Positions 25,518 to 34,520 of a DNA stretch of 64,000 nt are shown piece after piece. Source of the stretch: Euryarchaeota archaeon UBA182. GTDB taxonomy: Archaea; Thermoplasmatota; Poseidoniia; Poseidoniales; Thalassarchaeaceae. The translations under genes were made by a program, and so were the position numbers. The stretch's first letter is position 1; each line of letters begins with the position of its first letter. Below the pieces are notes generated by a model. The model ran no database searches. It was not told the DNA's origin and was given only the letters and a program-made list of their open reading frames with translations. The stretch is from positions 55,317 to 119,316 of the forward strand of contig DAGH01000001.1 of the NCBI GenBank assembly GCA_002495675.1, written 5' to 3'.

Positions 25518-27695
25518 ATGACCCTACTAGCTCCTGATGCGAAGCCCAGATGGCGGTCCTTCCTCGAGGACGTAGTGTCAGATGAAGTCCAGAGAATAGT
25601 CTCCGGTCAAACCAATCACTTGGAGCTCAAATTCCACCAAATACAAGCCTTCGATCCTGATTTTGCGGACATCTTACTCCTCCAACCCGATCACATACTC
25701 AGGGAGGGATCGAATGCCCTGAGAACTTATTGCATGGAAATGGGCTCCCAGCAACAAAACGATCCATTCATCCGAGTCAGTAACCTTCCCCTAGATAGTA
25801 GAAGGGTATTGAGGAGCGTTGGCCATGCAGACGTTCAGAAGCTAATCAGTTCTGAGGTTATTGCCACCAAGGTCAGTGAAATCAAACCACGCATCCATCG
25901 AGCTGTATTCCAATGCTCATGCGATTATGAAACCGAGATCATGCAAAGGGATCACACTGAATTGGAGGAGCCACTCCAATGTGGCGGATGTGGTGAAAGG
26001 AAGGGCCGTGTGAAATTCACCCTCGTCAAGGAAAAATGCTCCTTGGTAGACAATCAGAAGATAGAGATCCAAGAGATTCCGGAACGAGTGCCCAGTGGGG
26101 CCCAACCTAGCAGTGGGATGGTAATCTTGGAGGGTGATCTGGTAAACAGAGTCCTCCCCGGGACAAGAATAATCGCAAACATGGTGCCTCAGATGCACTC
26201 CGAGAGAAAAGGAGCAAGGAAAACTCCCCTGTTTGAGATATTCTACAACATGGTAAGCATGGAGACCGAGACCGAACCTTTTACCGAGATCAACATAGAC
26301 CAAGAAGACATCGAGAAGATACTGAAACTAGTCAATGACCATCCCGAGCCGGAACTCCTCAAACTCGTGACCTCCTCGATTGCACCCTCCATATTCGCGA
26401 CTCCCGGACTCTATCAGGTTAAGAGGTCACTCGCGCTTCAGTTGTTCGGCGGCGTATCCAGAATCTCACCCGATGGAACGCGCACTAGAGGGGATATCCA
26501 CATTCTTCTGATGGGGGATCCGGGTGTGGCAAAGTCCCAACTATTGACTTACATGTCCAATCTATCTCCTCGAGGAAAGTTTGCCTCTGGAGGCTCAGTC
26601 ACATCAGCAGGACTCACTGCAGCTGCGGTAAAAGACGGGTTCTCGGATGGGAGATTTGCATTGGAGGCGGGCGTTTTACCTCTTTCAGATCGAGGATTAG
26701 CCGCGATCGACGAGTTCGATAAAATTGGAAAACAGGAGAGAAGCGCGATACACCCTGCAATGGAACAACAAAAAGTAAGGGTTGCAAAAGGAGGGATTAC
26801 TGCCACTCTCAACTCTCGATGCGCAGTTTTGGCTGCTGCCAATCCGAAAAGCGGACGATTCGAGTATAGGGGAGGCAATGCGAGCATAATGCAATCCTTC
26901 GCCGAGACAGATCTTGAGGCACCTTTGGCGTCTAGGTTCGACCTAATCTGGCTCTTGAGCGACATACCCGATAGAGGCCTAGATGAACGGATAGCTACCC
27001 ACATCATCAGGAACAGGGCTTCTGGGTCGAGCGAACTCCAGATCGAGGATCAAATGGGCAGCATCGTAAATATAGAATCCGAAGAAATGACAGAAACCGG
27101 CCTCGATGATAACGATCACCTAACAACCGGATTCCTCAGGAAGTATATCGCCTACGCAAAGAAGAACATACATCCAACCATTGACACAGAGGCTCAATCC
27201 GAGATCGTGAAATACTATATTCAAACCAGGCAGAATTACCAAAAAGGCATGATAAATCCGGCAAGCAGTGATTACAGCCTGAATTCTACGAAGGGCGAAA
27301 ACCAAACAGAAATATCTGTGACTGCTAGAGCACTTGAAGCACTGATGAGACTCACAGAAGCTCATGCTAGGATGCACCTTAGAGAAGTCGCAACGATCAC
27401 AGATGCAAAAATGGCAATCAGCATATTCAAACATTGGAGAGAAGAGTCAAACATCAGGGATGAGGCTGAACTCCAAACAGGAATAAGCAAGGCAGGACAA
27501 AGCAGCATCGTAAAGCAAATCATGAGGGAAATATCAGTCGAAAACGATGGAAAGATGCCCATTAGTAAAATTCTGGACCGCGCGATGCTGAGTGGAGTTG
27601 ATGAGGCCACAGTCCGGACTCTTGTGAGTAAGATGCAGCAAAATGGAATTATCTACCAACCACCTAACACCCCCGGAACTTACGAATTCGTATGA
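25518..27695 (+). CDS. mcm: Replicative helicase MCM
   Basis: About 725 residues. The N-terminal domain has a zinc-binding part (CSCDYE about residue 132 and CGGCG about 154) and the beta-hairpin region. The AAA+ domain has Walker A GDPGVAKSQ (about residue 333), Walker B AAIDEFDKIG (about 396) and the arginine finger in SRFDLIWLL (about 471). A winged-helix C-terminus follows (LVSKMQQNGIIYQPP). It forms the hexameric 3'-5' DNA unwinding helicase of archaeal replication. The frame opens at 25419, but ATG 25518 gives the usual N-terminus. No intein is present. Confidence 0.96.
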   Translation: MTLLAPDAKPRWRSFLEDVVSDEVQRIVSGQTNHLELKFHQIQAFDPDFADILLLQPDHILREGSNALRTYCMEMGSQQQNDPFIRVSNLPLDSRRVLRSVGHADVQKLISSEVIATKVSEIKPRIHRAVFQCSCDYETEIMQRDHTELEEPLQCGGCGERKGRVKFTLVKEKCSLVDNQKIEIQEIPERVPSGAQPSSGMVILEGDLVNRVLPGTRIIANMVPQMHSERKGARKTPLFEIFYNMVSMETETEPFTEINIDQEDIEKILKLVNDHPEPELLKLVTSSIAPSIFATPGLYQVKRSLALQLFGGVSRISPDGTRTRGDIHILLMGDPGVAKSQLLTYMSNLSPRGKFASGGSVTSAGLTAAAVKDGFSDGRFALEAGVLPLSDRGLAAIDEFDKIGKQERSAIHPAMEQQKVRVAKGGITATLNSRCAVLAAANPKSGRFEYRGGNASIMQSFAETDLEAPLASRFDLIWLLSDIPDRGLDERIATHIIRNRASGSSELQIEDQMGSIVNIESEEMTETGLDDNDHLTTGFLRKYIAYAKKNIHPTIDTEAQSEIVKYYIQTRQNYQKGMINPASSDYSLNSTKGENQTEISVTARALEALMRLTEAHARMHLREVATITDAKMAISIFKHWREESNIRDEAELQTGISKAGQSSIVKQIMREISVENDGKMPISKILDRAMLSGVDEATVRTLVSKMQQNGIIYQPPNTPGTYEFV

Positions 27696-27737
27696 TAGCA
27701 GCATCGAACCTATGAGCAACCATCACTTGGGAGACAC

Positions 27738-29849
27738 ATGGTGACCCTAGGCCCCTCTGGCGACGTGGGTAACCCTGATGGTCTGATTCCCGAAGAATTA
27801 GGCTTCATGTGTGGCATCGAAATCCATCAACAACTTTCCTCGGGGAAGTTGCATTCCCGCCAGGATGGACTCTTGTATGAATTAAATCTGAAAGAAATTC
27901 CAAATGATTGGAATAGAGTTAGAAGGAAGCAACGTGCAGCACGCGGCGAAGAGGGAAAAATCGATACTGCGGCGGTTTTTGAACAAAAAAGAAACAGATC
28001 TTTCATCTACGTTCAAACACCAAATTCGGGTCTGATTGAGCTTGACGAGGCGCCTCCCCTACCACTTGACCCGAAAGCACTTGAAACAACCCTTCAGATT
28101 TCCGCGATGCTCAACGCAACCCCCGCCCCTCATCTCCAAGTCATGAGAAAAACGGTAGTTGATGGATCGAATACCAGCGGCTTTCAGAGAACAACGCTGG
28201 TAGCGACTGGCGGAAAATTTGAGGTCGAAGGGACTGAGGTTGGAATATCCGTAATTTGTCTGGAAGAGGATTCAGCCAGAAAACTGGGGGAACAAACCAA
28301 CCCAGAAGGACAAGAGGTGACCTATTCACTGGACAGGTTGGGGATCCCATTGGTCGAAATAGCAACCGATCCTGACATAATTTCTCCAGAACACGCTGAG
28401 GCAGTGTCGAGGTATCTGGGGGGGCGTCTTAGGGACACTCGTAGCGTACGTCGGGGCTTGGGCAGCATCCGGCAGGACCTCAACGTAAGCATCGCGTGTG
28501 GCGACAGAGTGGAAATAAAAGGATGCCAGGATCTGGAATGGATCCCAAGAATCATCCGTATCGAGATGGCCAGGCAACTCCACTTTTTTCGCCTTGCAAA
28601 CGAACTCAGGGCGGAACAGGGGTACGAACCACTCCCTGACGATCGAAGGCTAGACGATGAAGAAGACGAGGCTAGGATAAGGACCCTCGTCGAGAAAATA
28701 CTAGGTGGAGGAATTCTAGATATAACCGAGACATTGGAAGGGATAGAAACCAAGATGATCGCTTCTGCCATCCGGTCAGACCATGGCATATTCGCCATGC
28801 CTTTGGAGGGCCTATCTGGCCGCTTGGGGTCAAAGAAAGTAGAATCAGGTGGCATTCAACTCCCTCGCCTTGGTAGAGAGCTCTCAGGCGCTGCGAAACG
28901 GGCTGGTGTGAAGGGAATTATCCACTCTGACGAATTGCCCGGTTATGGAATAGAGAAGAAGCACGTTGAGTCAATAAAAAGAAAATTAGGAACAAGAAAA
29001 AATGACGCCTTTGTCCTGTGCATCGCACCAGAATGGCAGGCACGACTGTCACTGGACGCCGTCCTAACAAGAGCAAGAATGGCTTACCATAGAATACCGA
29101 AAGAAGTTAGAAATGTGGTACTGAAGAAGGGCCAACCAGCGGATGGTACGACCATGCCCTTGCGCCCACTACCGGGAGGGGCTAGAATGTACCCTGAGAC
29201 TGACATCCCTCTTGTAAAAATCGAAAGAGAATCATGGTTGCATGCGATAGAATCCATTCCAATGGAATCATCAGAGCGATTGGATCGATTGATCTCTACA
29301 GGCCTGTCCTCCACACAATGTGAAGCTATTTTGGGAGCGCAATTGGATGACATCCTGTACGATTGCTCGAGCGGATATTTCCATGACTTACCACCACAAA
29401 AACCTCAGTCAGTGGCAACTGCCCTTCTTGATCAAACAATAAACGAAGCATCAAAGGAAGCAGGGGTTGATCCCTCTAAGTTCCCCATGCTTTCCTTACT
29501 CGATGCAATCCACGCTCGAGATCAAGATCTAATTACCAGAGATGGAGTCACCAAGATCTCTTCATTACACGCCAATTACTCTGATATACATAAAATGCCA
29601 CTCAAACAAAGGATCGATTGGATTCGCCTCCAAGCTGAGGCCCTAGGCTTCGTACCTGCGGACGAATCTATCGTTTCATCCATTGTTGAAGAGGTCGTGT
29701 TGGAGAACATGTCCTTGGTTGGCGAAAGGGGCGAGAATTCAATCGGGCCACTCATGGGCCAGGTAATGAAAAGGTTGGGCGGGGCGGCCGACGGAAAAGT
29801 CGTGAGCCGTATTTTGAAAGAAAAAATTAGATCGACGTTTAAAGAATAA
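27738..29849 (+). CDS. gatE: Glutamyl-tRNA(Gln) amidotransferase subunit E (GatE)
   Basis: 703 residues. Archaea-specific GatDE pathway: subunit E activates Glu-tRNA(Gln) by phosphorylation and transfers ammonia supplied by GatD. The GatB-like core is recognised by FMCGIEIHQQLSSGKLHSRQ, RKTVVDGSNTSGFQRT, YSLDRLGIPLVEIATDPD and GLGSIRQDLNVSIA. An inserted GAD-type region (FAMPLEGLSGRLGSK) and a C-terminal helical/YqeY-like tail (VVSRILKEKIR) follow. gatD is not in the window. Somewhat longer than the typical ~620-640 residues. Confidence 0.95.
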   Translation: MVTLGPSGDVGNPDGLIPEELGFMCGIEIHQQLSSGKLHSRQDGLLYELNLKEIPNDWNRVRRKQRAARGEEGKIDTAAVFEQKRNRSFIYVQTPNSGLIELDEAPPLPLDPKALETTLQISAMLNATPAPHLQVMRKTVVDGSNTSGFQRTTLVATGGKFEVEGTEVGISVICLEEDSARKLGEQTNPEGQEVTYSLDRLGIPLVEIATDPDIISPEHAEAVSRYLGGRLRDTRSVRRGLGSIRQDLNVSIACGDRVEIKGCQDLEWIPRIIRIEMARQLHFFRLANELRAEQGYEPLPDDRRLDDEEDEARIRTLVEKILGGGILDITETLEGIETKMIASAIRSDHGIFAMPLEGLSGRLGSKKVESGGIQLPRLGRELSGAAKRAGVKGIIHSDELPGYGIEKKHVESIKRKLGTRKNDAFVLCIAPEWQARLSLDAVLTRARMAYHRIPKEVRNVVLKKGQPADGTTMPLRPLPGGARMYPETDIPLVKIERESWLHAIESIPMESSERLDRLISTGLSSTQCEAILGAQLDDILYDCSSGYFHDLPPQKPQSVATALLDQTINEASKEAGVDPSKFPMLSLLDAIHARDQDLITRDGVTKISSLHANYSDIHKMPLKQRIDWIRLQAEALGFVPADESIVSSIVEEVVLENMSLVGERGENSIGPLMGQVMKRLGGAADGKVVSRILKEKIRSTFKE

Positions 29850-29911
29850 TAATACAACATATGGCATTTGTCAACTAACTTATTAGACTGGATCGATTTG
29901 GTTGATAATCC

Positions 29912-30370
29912 ATGACCAGCACACTGAACCAAGCCATCTTAATTTCTATGTTGGTTTTCTCGAGCGCACTTGCCGGCTGCACACAAGAAACAGAAGCACT
30001 GACAGACGATGAAATCGGAGAACTCAGCGTTGTAGTCACCTTGGATTTTCTAGGTGAAGGTAACCAAACCACAAATCTTGCAGACCGACTCTCGAATGGG
30101 AGTATAACGTTTGATCCGGTACTAGTGGCCGAGAATGTCTCGGCGTATCGTGTAATGGAAGCCTTGCAACTGAGAGAGAACTTCACGATAGACGTGACCT
30201 ACTATGTCGGTATGGGGGCATTCATCCACACAATAGATGGAGTTTCGGGAGCAGAGGACTGGTCCACATACTGGGGCTTCTATCAAGATGGTGTGATGGC
30301 AGAAGTGGGCGCGTCAACGCTCTTGATCACATCAGATACCAATCTTAGTTGGGTGATCACACCGGCATAA
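29912..30370 (+). CDS. DUF4430 (transcobalamin-like) lipoprotein
   Basis: 152 residues. A lipobox (SSALAGC) shows an extracellular lipid-anchored protein. The body matches the DUF4430 domain, related to the C-terminal domain of transcobalamin/intrinsic factor (VVVTLDF, then SAYRVMEALQL, VTYYVGMGAFIHTIDGV, YWGFYQDGVMAEVGASTLLI). It is followed 58 bases later by an ECF-type S-component whose sequence resembles cobalamin-specific members. I therefore infer that this lipoprotein captures cobalamin or a related corrinoid for the membrane protein. An AT-rich CTTATTAG about 30 bases upstream of ATG 29912 may be its TATA box. Confidence 0.8.
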   Translation: MTSTLNQAILISMLVFSSALAGCTQETEALTDDEIGELSVVVTLDFLGEGNQTTNLADRLSNGSITFDPVLVAENVSAYRVMEALQLRENFTIDVTYYVGMGAFIHTIDGVSGAEDWSTYWGFYQDGVMAEVGASTLLITSDTNLSWVITPA

Positions 30371-30428
30371 CTACTGGTATGATCCGCAACAGAGAGGCAA
30401 TATCCCAAGAAGGACTATGTAGGGAGCA

Positions 30429-31097
30429 ATGGGTGGCTGGTTCATGTACAATTTCCACAACTTCTCCCTCACTCCAGAGCAGGATTTGGTTGTGAACATC
30501 ACGATTTTCGCCGTACTAATCTATTCAATAATCAAGGGTGAAAGGAAACTATCGGATACAAGTCCATTGGTCACTTTACTTTTAATCACCTTTTTTTGCA
30601 TTGCTGGGAGGGTTTTGCTCCAATCCCTTCCAAATGTCCAGCCCGTCACAGTCACTGTGATCCTCGTGGGGATCTATTATGGCACTCCGTGGGCAATCGC
30701 TCTTTCCGGGTGCGTTGCCCTTAGCACTAACATGCTCTTCCTTGGGCACGGACCTTGGACGCTTTTCCAATTCGTAGGATGGAGCCTTGTCGGAATTATG
30801 GGCTCGGCGTTTTCAAATAAAATTCTGATAGATGGGAAGATCGCTATTGGGAGGCTGACAGCCCTATCCGTGGTCTCAGCCTTCGCTTTCGACTGGATAG
30901 TTTCGGCAAGCATACTCCTAAACCAAGACTACTCTACATTTCTGACATATCTTGCGAATGGACTTGTTTTTGATCTGTATCACGCCATTGGGAATGTCGT
31001 ATTCGTTATCCTACTCTCCACATCTCTTGGGGACATCATGGCTCGCAAAAATACAATCAAACAAGACCGCGCGGTGATTAGACTTGTCACAAGTTGA
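30429..31097 (+). CDS. ECF transporter S-component, probably cobalamin-type
   Basis: 222 residues with about six membrane segments. The stretch RVLLQSLPNVQPVTVTVIL and the later NMLFLGHGPWTLFQFVGWSL are hallmarks of energy-coupling-factor S-components of the CbrT/CblT (cobalamin) group: a PNVQP element and a GHGPWT element in order. Such proteins bind a vitamin and need a shared EcfAA'T energising module, which is not in the window. The upstream DUF4430 lipoprotein supports cobalamin as the substrate. The stop overlaps the start of the pth2 gene by 14 bases. Confidence 0.75.
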   Translation: MGGWFMYNFHNFSLTPEQDLVVNITIFAVLIYSIIKGERKLSDTSPLVTLLLITFFCIAGRVLLQSLPNVQPVTVTVILVGIYYGTPWAIALSGCVALSTNMLFLGHGPWTLFQFVGWSLVGIMGSAFSNKILIDGKIAIGRLTALSVVSAFAFDWIVSASILLNQDYSTFLTYLANGLVFDLYHAIGNVVFVILLSTSLGDIMARKNTIKQDRAVIRLVTS

Positions 31098-31449
31098 TGA
31101 AATGACCATGGTTATAGTGACTCGCAGAGATCTAAAACTCTCTGTAGGTAAACTTGCTGCGCAATGTGGCCATGCTGTCATGGAGTGCGCCCTTAGGGCG
31201 AGAAAGGAGATACCCCGATCCCTCGAGAGATATCGCCGAGAAGGAGCTCGTAAGATAGTTCTCACAGTCAAGAATCTGAAGGATCTGGAGTTGCTATACA
31301 ACCAAATCCAGGGTTATGGGATGATATGCCATCTAGTCAGGGATGCCGGACATACAGAGATACCCTCCGGAACAGTCACGGTGTTGGGGATTGGACCAGC
31401 ATCAAGAAAAGAGATAGACAAATTCACCTCAGAACTCCAATTGCATTAG
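31084..31449 (+). CDS. pth2: Peptidyl-tRNA hydrolase Pth2
   Basis: Releases peptides from prematurely dissociated peptidyl-tRNA. 121 residues of the archaeal/eukaryotic Pth2 family: TRRDLKLSVGKLAAQCGHAV (catalytic region), RYRREGARKIVLTVKNL, LVRDAGHTEIPSGTVTVLGIGP. TTG 31084 is chosen because GGTGA (31073-31077) stands six bases before it inside the upstream gene. ATG 31102 is a possible later start. Confidence 0.95.
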   Translation: MSQVDEMTMVIVTRRDLKLSVGKLAAQCGHAVMECALRARKEIPRSLERYRREGARKIVLTVKNLKDLELLYNQIQGYGMICHLVRDAGHTEIPSGTVTVLGIGPASRKEIDKFTSELQLH

Positions 31450-31498
31450 ACAATTGCGACAGCAACAATAATGTCCAAGCCTCTTAGATAGAGAAGCG

Positions 31499-32023
31499 AT
31501 GGTACAGCAACTTGAGGTCGACATCCAAGAAAGGCATGACCTCTTGAGGTCATGTCCGGGCATGACTGATCTGGTATCATGGCTAGATTCAATCGACAGG
31601 AGACCGGGCTTGAATGAACTAGAAGTCAGGCTGAAATCAAATCAGTTCAACCTCGATGCACTCAGAAAATGTATCAGATCCACAGACGACGGTTACCAAA
31701 GGAATGTAATTAAGCGGACTGATCATTATGAGTTAGTAGCAATCTGTTGGAAACCGGGTCAAATCACTCCCATTCACGATCACAAAGGTAGCGACTGCGC
31801 ATTTATAATCCTCGAGGGAACTTCGACAGAAAGAACATTCGAAATAGATAATTCAGGAATGGCGGTGCATGCGTCGACTAGGCACTACATGCCTGGGGAG
31901 GTCTGTGCCGCAGATGAGCCCGATATTCACCAGGTCGTGAACGAGCAGACTGTTGAGTTGGTCAACCTGCATGTATACACCCCCCCGTTGAGTAATTTCA
32001 CAATTTACGAGTCGGGGAATTAA
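31499..32023 (+). CDS. Cysteine dioxygenase-like thiol dioxygenase (cupin)
   Basis: 174 residues. The cupin motif PGQITPIHDHKGSDCAFIILEG supplies two iron-binding histidines (about residues 93 and 95). A third is expected in PDIHQVVNE (about 143), as in cysteine dioxygenase. Y-Q-R-N-V-I-K-R and YELVAICWKPGQ are also family features. It probably oxidises cysteine or a related thiol to the sulfinate. Likely leaderless: CTTAGATA lies about 20 bases before ATG 31499. Its stop TAA and that of the convergent aminotransferase share the bases TTAA. Confidence 0.88.
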   Translation: MVQQLEVDIQERHDLLRSCPGMTDLVSWLDSIDRRPGLNELEVRLKSNQFNLDALRKCIRSTDDGYQRNVIKRTDHYELVAICWKPGQITPIHDHKGSDCAFIILEGTSTERTFEIDNSGMAVHASTRHYMPGEVCAADEPDIHQVVNEQTVELVNLHVYTPPLSNFTIYESGN

Positions 32024-33288
32024 GCCACTTGTGCTCTATATTCTTCCAATACTCTACTAAAGAGCTCGATATCCGACTCAAAACTCTCGGGAAGAAGTGG
32101 GCCGAATGAGAACCTGAAGAATCGACCGTAAGGAGTCTCATATCCCGGGTCCTTGGAGTGAGGCCTGTCCATGTCACAATCAGAAGCACATAATATAGCA
32201 GCACCATGTTTGAAAAGACGTTCGTTGAGGCCTTTGCTATCGAGTCCCTCGGGCAACTCTAACCAATGGTAGAACCCACCATTTCCTGTGTAAACACCCA
32301 AACCCATTTCCTCAAATGCTTGACCATAACGATTTCTTTGCCAGTTGTAATGTAGTTCAACTGCTTTCCGGGCCCTTCTCACACGATTGGGCTCAAGCAA
32401 CTCAACAGCATAGTGCTGGGATGGATGACTGACTCCTCCCATGCCAAAGCTAGAGTAGTTCGCCATGGTCTCGATATTTTTCTTGCTTGCGATTACCCAT
32501 CCAATTCGAATACCTGGGGACTGCAATCCCTTCGTGCAGGCGCCTGCAAGGAAGATATTGCTGTTATCAAGATCCTTGACAAATTCGATACCGCTGACTG
32601 AGGGGCTGTGAAACATCTCATACGCCTCGTCCAATAACAATCCATTACCAGGTTTCTCAGCCATTTCGATCAGGTCCCTGAGTTCCGGTCCATGTCTTGT
32701 CTGGCCAGAAGGATTTTGTGGATTAGATATCACTGGCATGATGAATGTCCCGTCATCGATTTTCGTTCTATCAAAATATTCAGAATTTTTGGGCCGAAAT
32801 CCATTCTCTTTCGTGAATGGAACTGTTTCATATTCTGTATCGGTTTGAGTTAGAATGTCCAGATATGCTGGCCACTCAATGCTTCCTATTCTCACTCTGA
32901 CTTTCTCCTTCAAGAAGGCCATGATTGTGTATATTCCAGGTCTCCCGCCTGCGAAAACCATAACATTCTCAGGGGTGATCTTGGATCCATATCGTTCATT
33001 GTAGTAATCCACTATCGAAGATCTCAGTTTAGGATGGCCCCAAGCTTTGGGGTAGAATCTGTCTTCCCACGTGACCCGAACCTCATCAGGCAGGGGCGGG
33101 CCATCGAACATCTCCAACTGCCTTGTCAGCGGGAATCCCTGAGACCATGGATGCGTCCCCTCAGTTCCCATAAAACTGCCAAATGCATTCCTAAATGCGT
33201 AAAGCGTCTCATATATCCCCATAGGAGGGCAGTTATCTGACAGGAAAGACTCTCTTCCTCCGGCCGTCTCGAAGTCGATCATGTTCAT
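32020..33288 (-). CDS. Class I/II PLP-dependent aminotransferase
   Basis: 422 residues of fold-type I. The PLP-binding lysine is in AGACTKGLQSPGIRIGW. Also visible are PVISNPQNPSGQTRHG, the LLLDEAYEMFH aspartate/tyrosine element and the C-terminal arginine region YGRFFRFSFG that binds the substrate carboxylate. Related to aspartate/aromatic/LL-DAP-type aminotransferases, but the substrate cannot be read from sequence. It faces a thiol dioxygenase gene tail to tail; cysteine sulfinate is a transamination substrate in other organisms, so a functional link is possible but unproven. Confidence 0.87.
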   Translation of the reverse strand: MNMIDFETAGGRESFLSDNCPPMGIYETLYAFRNAFGSFMGTEGTHPWSQGFPLTRQLEMFDGPPLPDEVRVTWEDRFYPKAWGHPKLRSSIVDYYNERYGSKITPENVMVFAGGRPGIYTIMAFLKEKVRVRIGSIEWPAYLDILTQTDTEYETVPFTKENGFRPKNSEYFDRTKIDDGTFIMPVISNPQNPSGQTRHGPELRDLIEMAEKPGNGLLLDEAYEMFHSPSVSGIEFVKDLDNSNIFLAGACTKGLQSPGIRIGWVIASKKNIETMANYSSFGMGGVSHPSQHYAVELLEPNRVRRARKAVELHYNWQRNRYGQAFEEMGLGVYTGNGGFYHWLELPEGLDSKGLNERLFKHGAAILCASDCDMDRPHSKDPGYETPYGRFFRFSFGPLLPESFESDIELFSRVLEEYRAQVA

Positions 33289-33433
33289 GCCAAGGGCACC
33301 GCATAAATCATGATGTCCATTCGATCAACTATCATCGATACTGCAGAATAAGCACGGATAGCTGAAACTAAACTTTCGTGAGACATATCGTAAATGCGAA
33401 TACCCTAATTGGGGGGCACGCTCTGGATCATTC

Positions 33434-34480
33434 GTGCTTCACATAGATAGCGATAGGGTCGATCTGCGAAGTGACACCATAACACAACCCACGCCCGGTA
33501 TGAGGAAAGCAATGGCTAGTGCTACCGTCGGTGACGATGTTTTGGGCGACGATCCAACTGTCATAGAGCTACAAAATAGACTGGCCTCAATCTTCAACAA
33601 GGAATCGGCATTATTTGTCCCATCGGGCACTATGTCCAATGCAATCGCTATCAAGGCTCAGACTAACCCCGGAGACGAGATCATAACAGAAGGACACAGT
33701 CACATCTACATCTATGAGGGAGGGGGTTATGCAGCTCTTTCAGGTTGCTCCATCGCTCTAGTCCCAAGTCACAATGGAATTATGAGTCCGAATGATGTAG
33801 AGAAAGCCATCAGGAAAGAGAAAGGCAGTCTAGGACACTATCCCAATGGGGCCATGGTCTGCGTTGAGAACACTTCTAATCGAGGGGGCGGGACAGTCTA
33901 TCCACAATCACATCTAGATTCGATTTGTGGGATAGCAAAGAAAAAACAATGCTCATCCCATCTAGACGGAGCACGAATTTTCAATGCGGCTGTCGCATCA
34001 GGAACGCCGTTGGATCGTATGGTCAGGGATTTCGATTCAATCTCTGTATGTTTGTCCAAGGGACTTGGAGCGCCAGTCGGATCCGTATTGTTATCCTCAA
34101 GGGAGACAATCAGTCTTGCTCACAGATGGAGGAAGATGTTTGGTGGGGGCATGCGCCAAGCGGGCATCATCGCCGCAGCAGGGATCTATGCCATTGAAAA
34201 TCACGTTGACAGATTGACTCAGGACCATGATTATGCAAAAATGCTGGCAGAATCAATAAACAACATGCCAGCTTTCCAAGTTGATTTAGATTCCGTGGCG
34301 ACAAACATGGTCTACGTCCACTCGGAAGAAATTCAATCTCACCAACTTCAGGAGAGCCTATCCGAGAGAGGAATCGACGTCCTCACAATAGATGACTCAA
34401 CCATCAGATTAGTAACCCACCTACACATAAACCAAGACGATGTACGAAGAGCGATAAGCGCATTCGAATCAATATCCTGA
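33434..34480 (+). CDS. Low-specificity L-threonine aldolase
   Basis: 348 residues. PLP enzyme cleaving threonine (or allo-threonine) to glycine and acetaldehyde. Diagnostic elements are VDLRSDTITQPTPGMRKAM, VGDDVLGDDPTV, ALFVPSGTMSNAIA, ENTSNRGGGTVYP, SSHLDGARIFNAAVA and the PLP lysine in VCLSKGLGAPVGSV. The start is GTG 33434. The upstream 145-base region also holds the aminotransferase promoter. Confidence 0.94.
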   Translation: MLHIDSDRVDLRSDTITQPTPGMRKAMASATVGDDVLGDDPTVIELQNRLASIFNKESALFVPSGTMSNAIAIKAQTNPGDEIITEGHSHIYIYEGGGYAALSGCSIALVPSHNGIMSPNDVEKAIRKEKGSLGHYPNGAMVCVENTSNRGGGTVYPQSHLDSICGIAKKKQCSSHLDGARIFNAAVASGTPLDRMVRDFDSISVCLSKGLGAPVGSVLLSSRETISLAHRWRKMFGGGMRQAGIIAAAGIYAIENHVDRLTQDHDYAKMLAESINNMPAFQVDLDSVATNMVYVHSEEIQSHQLQESLSERGIDVLTIDDSTIRLVTHLHINQDDVRRAISAFESIS

Positions 34481-34520
34481 ATGCGAACCCTTCTTATTTT
34501 CAACACACCGGCCGCTGATC

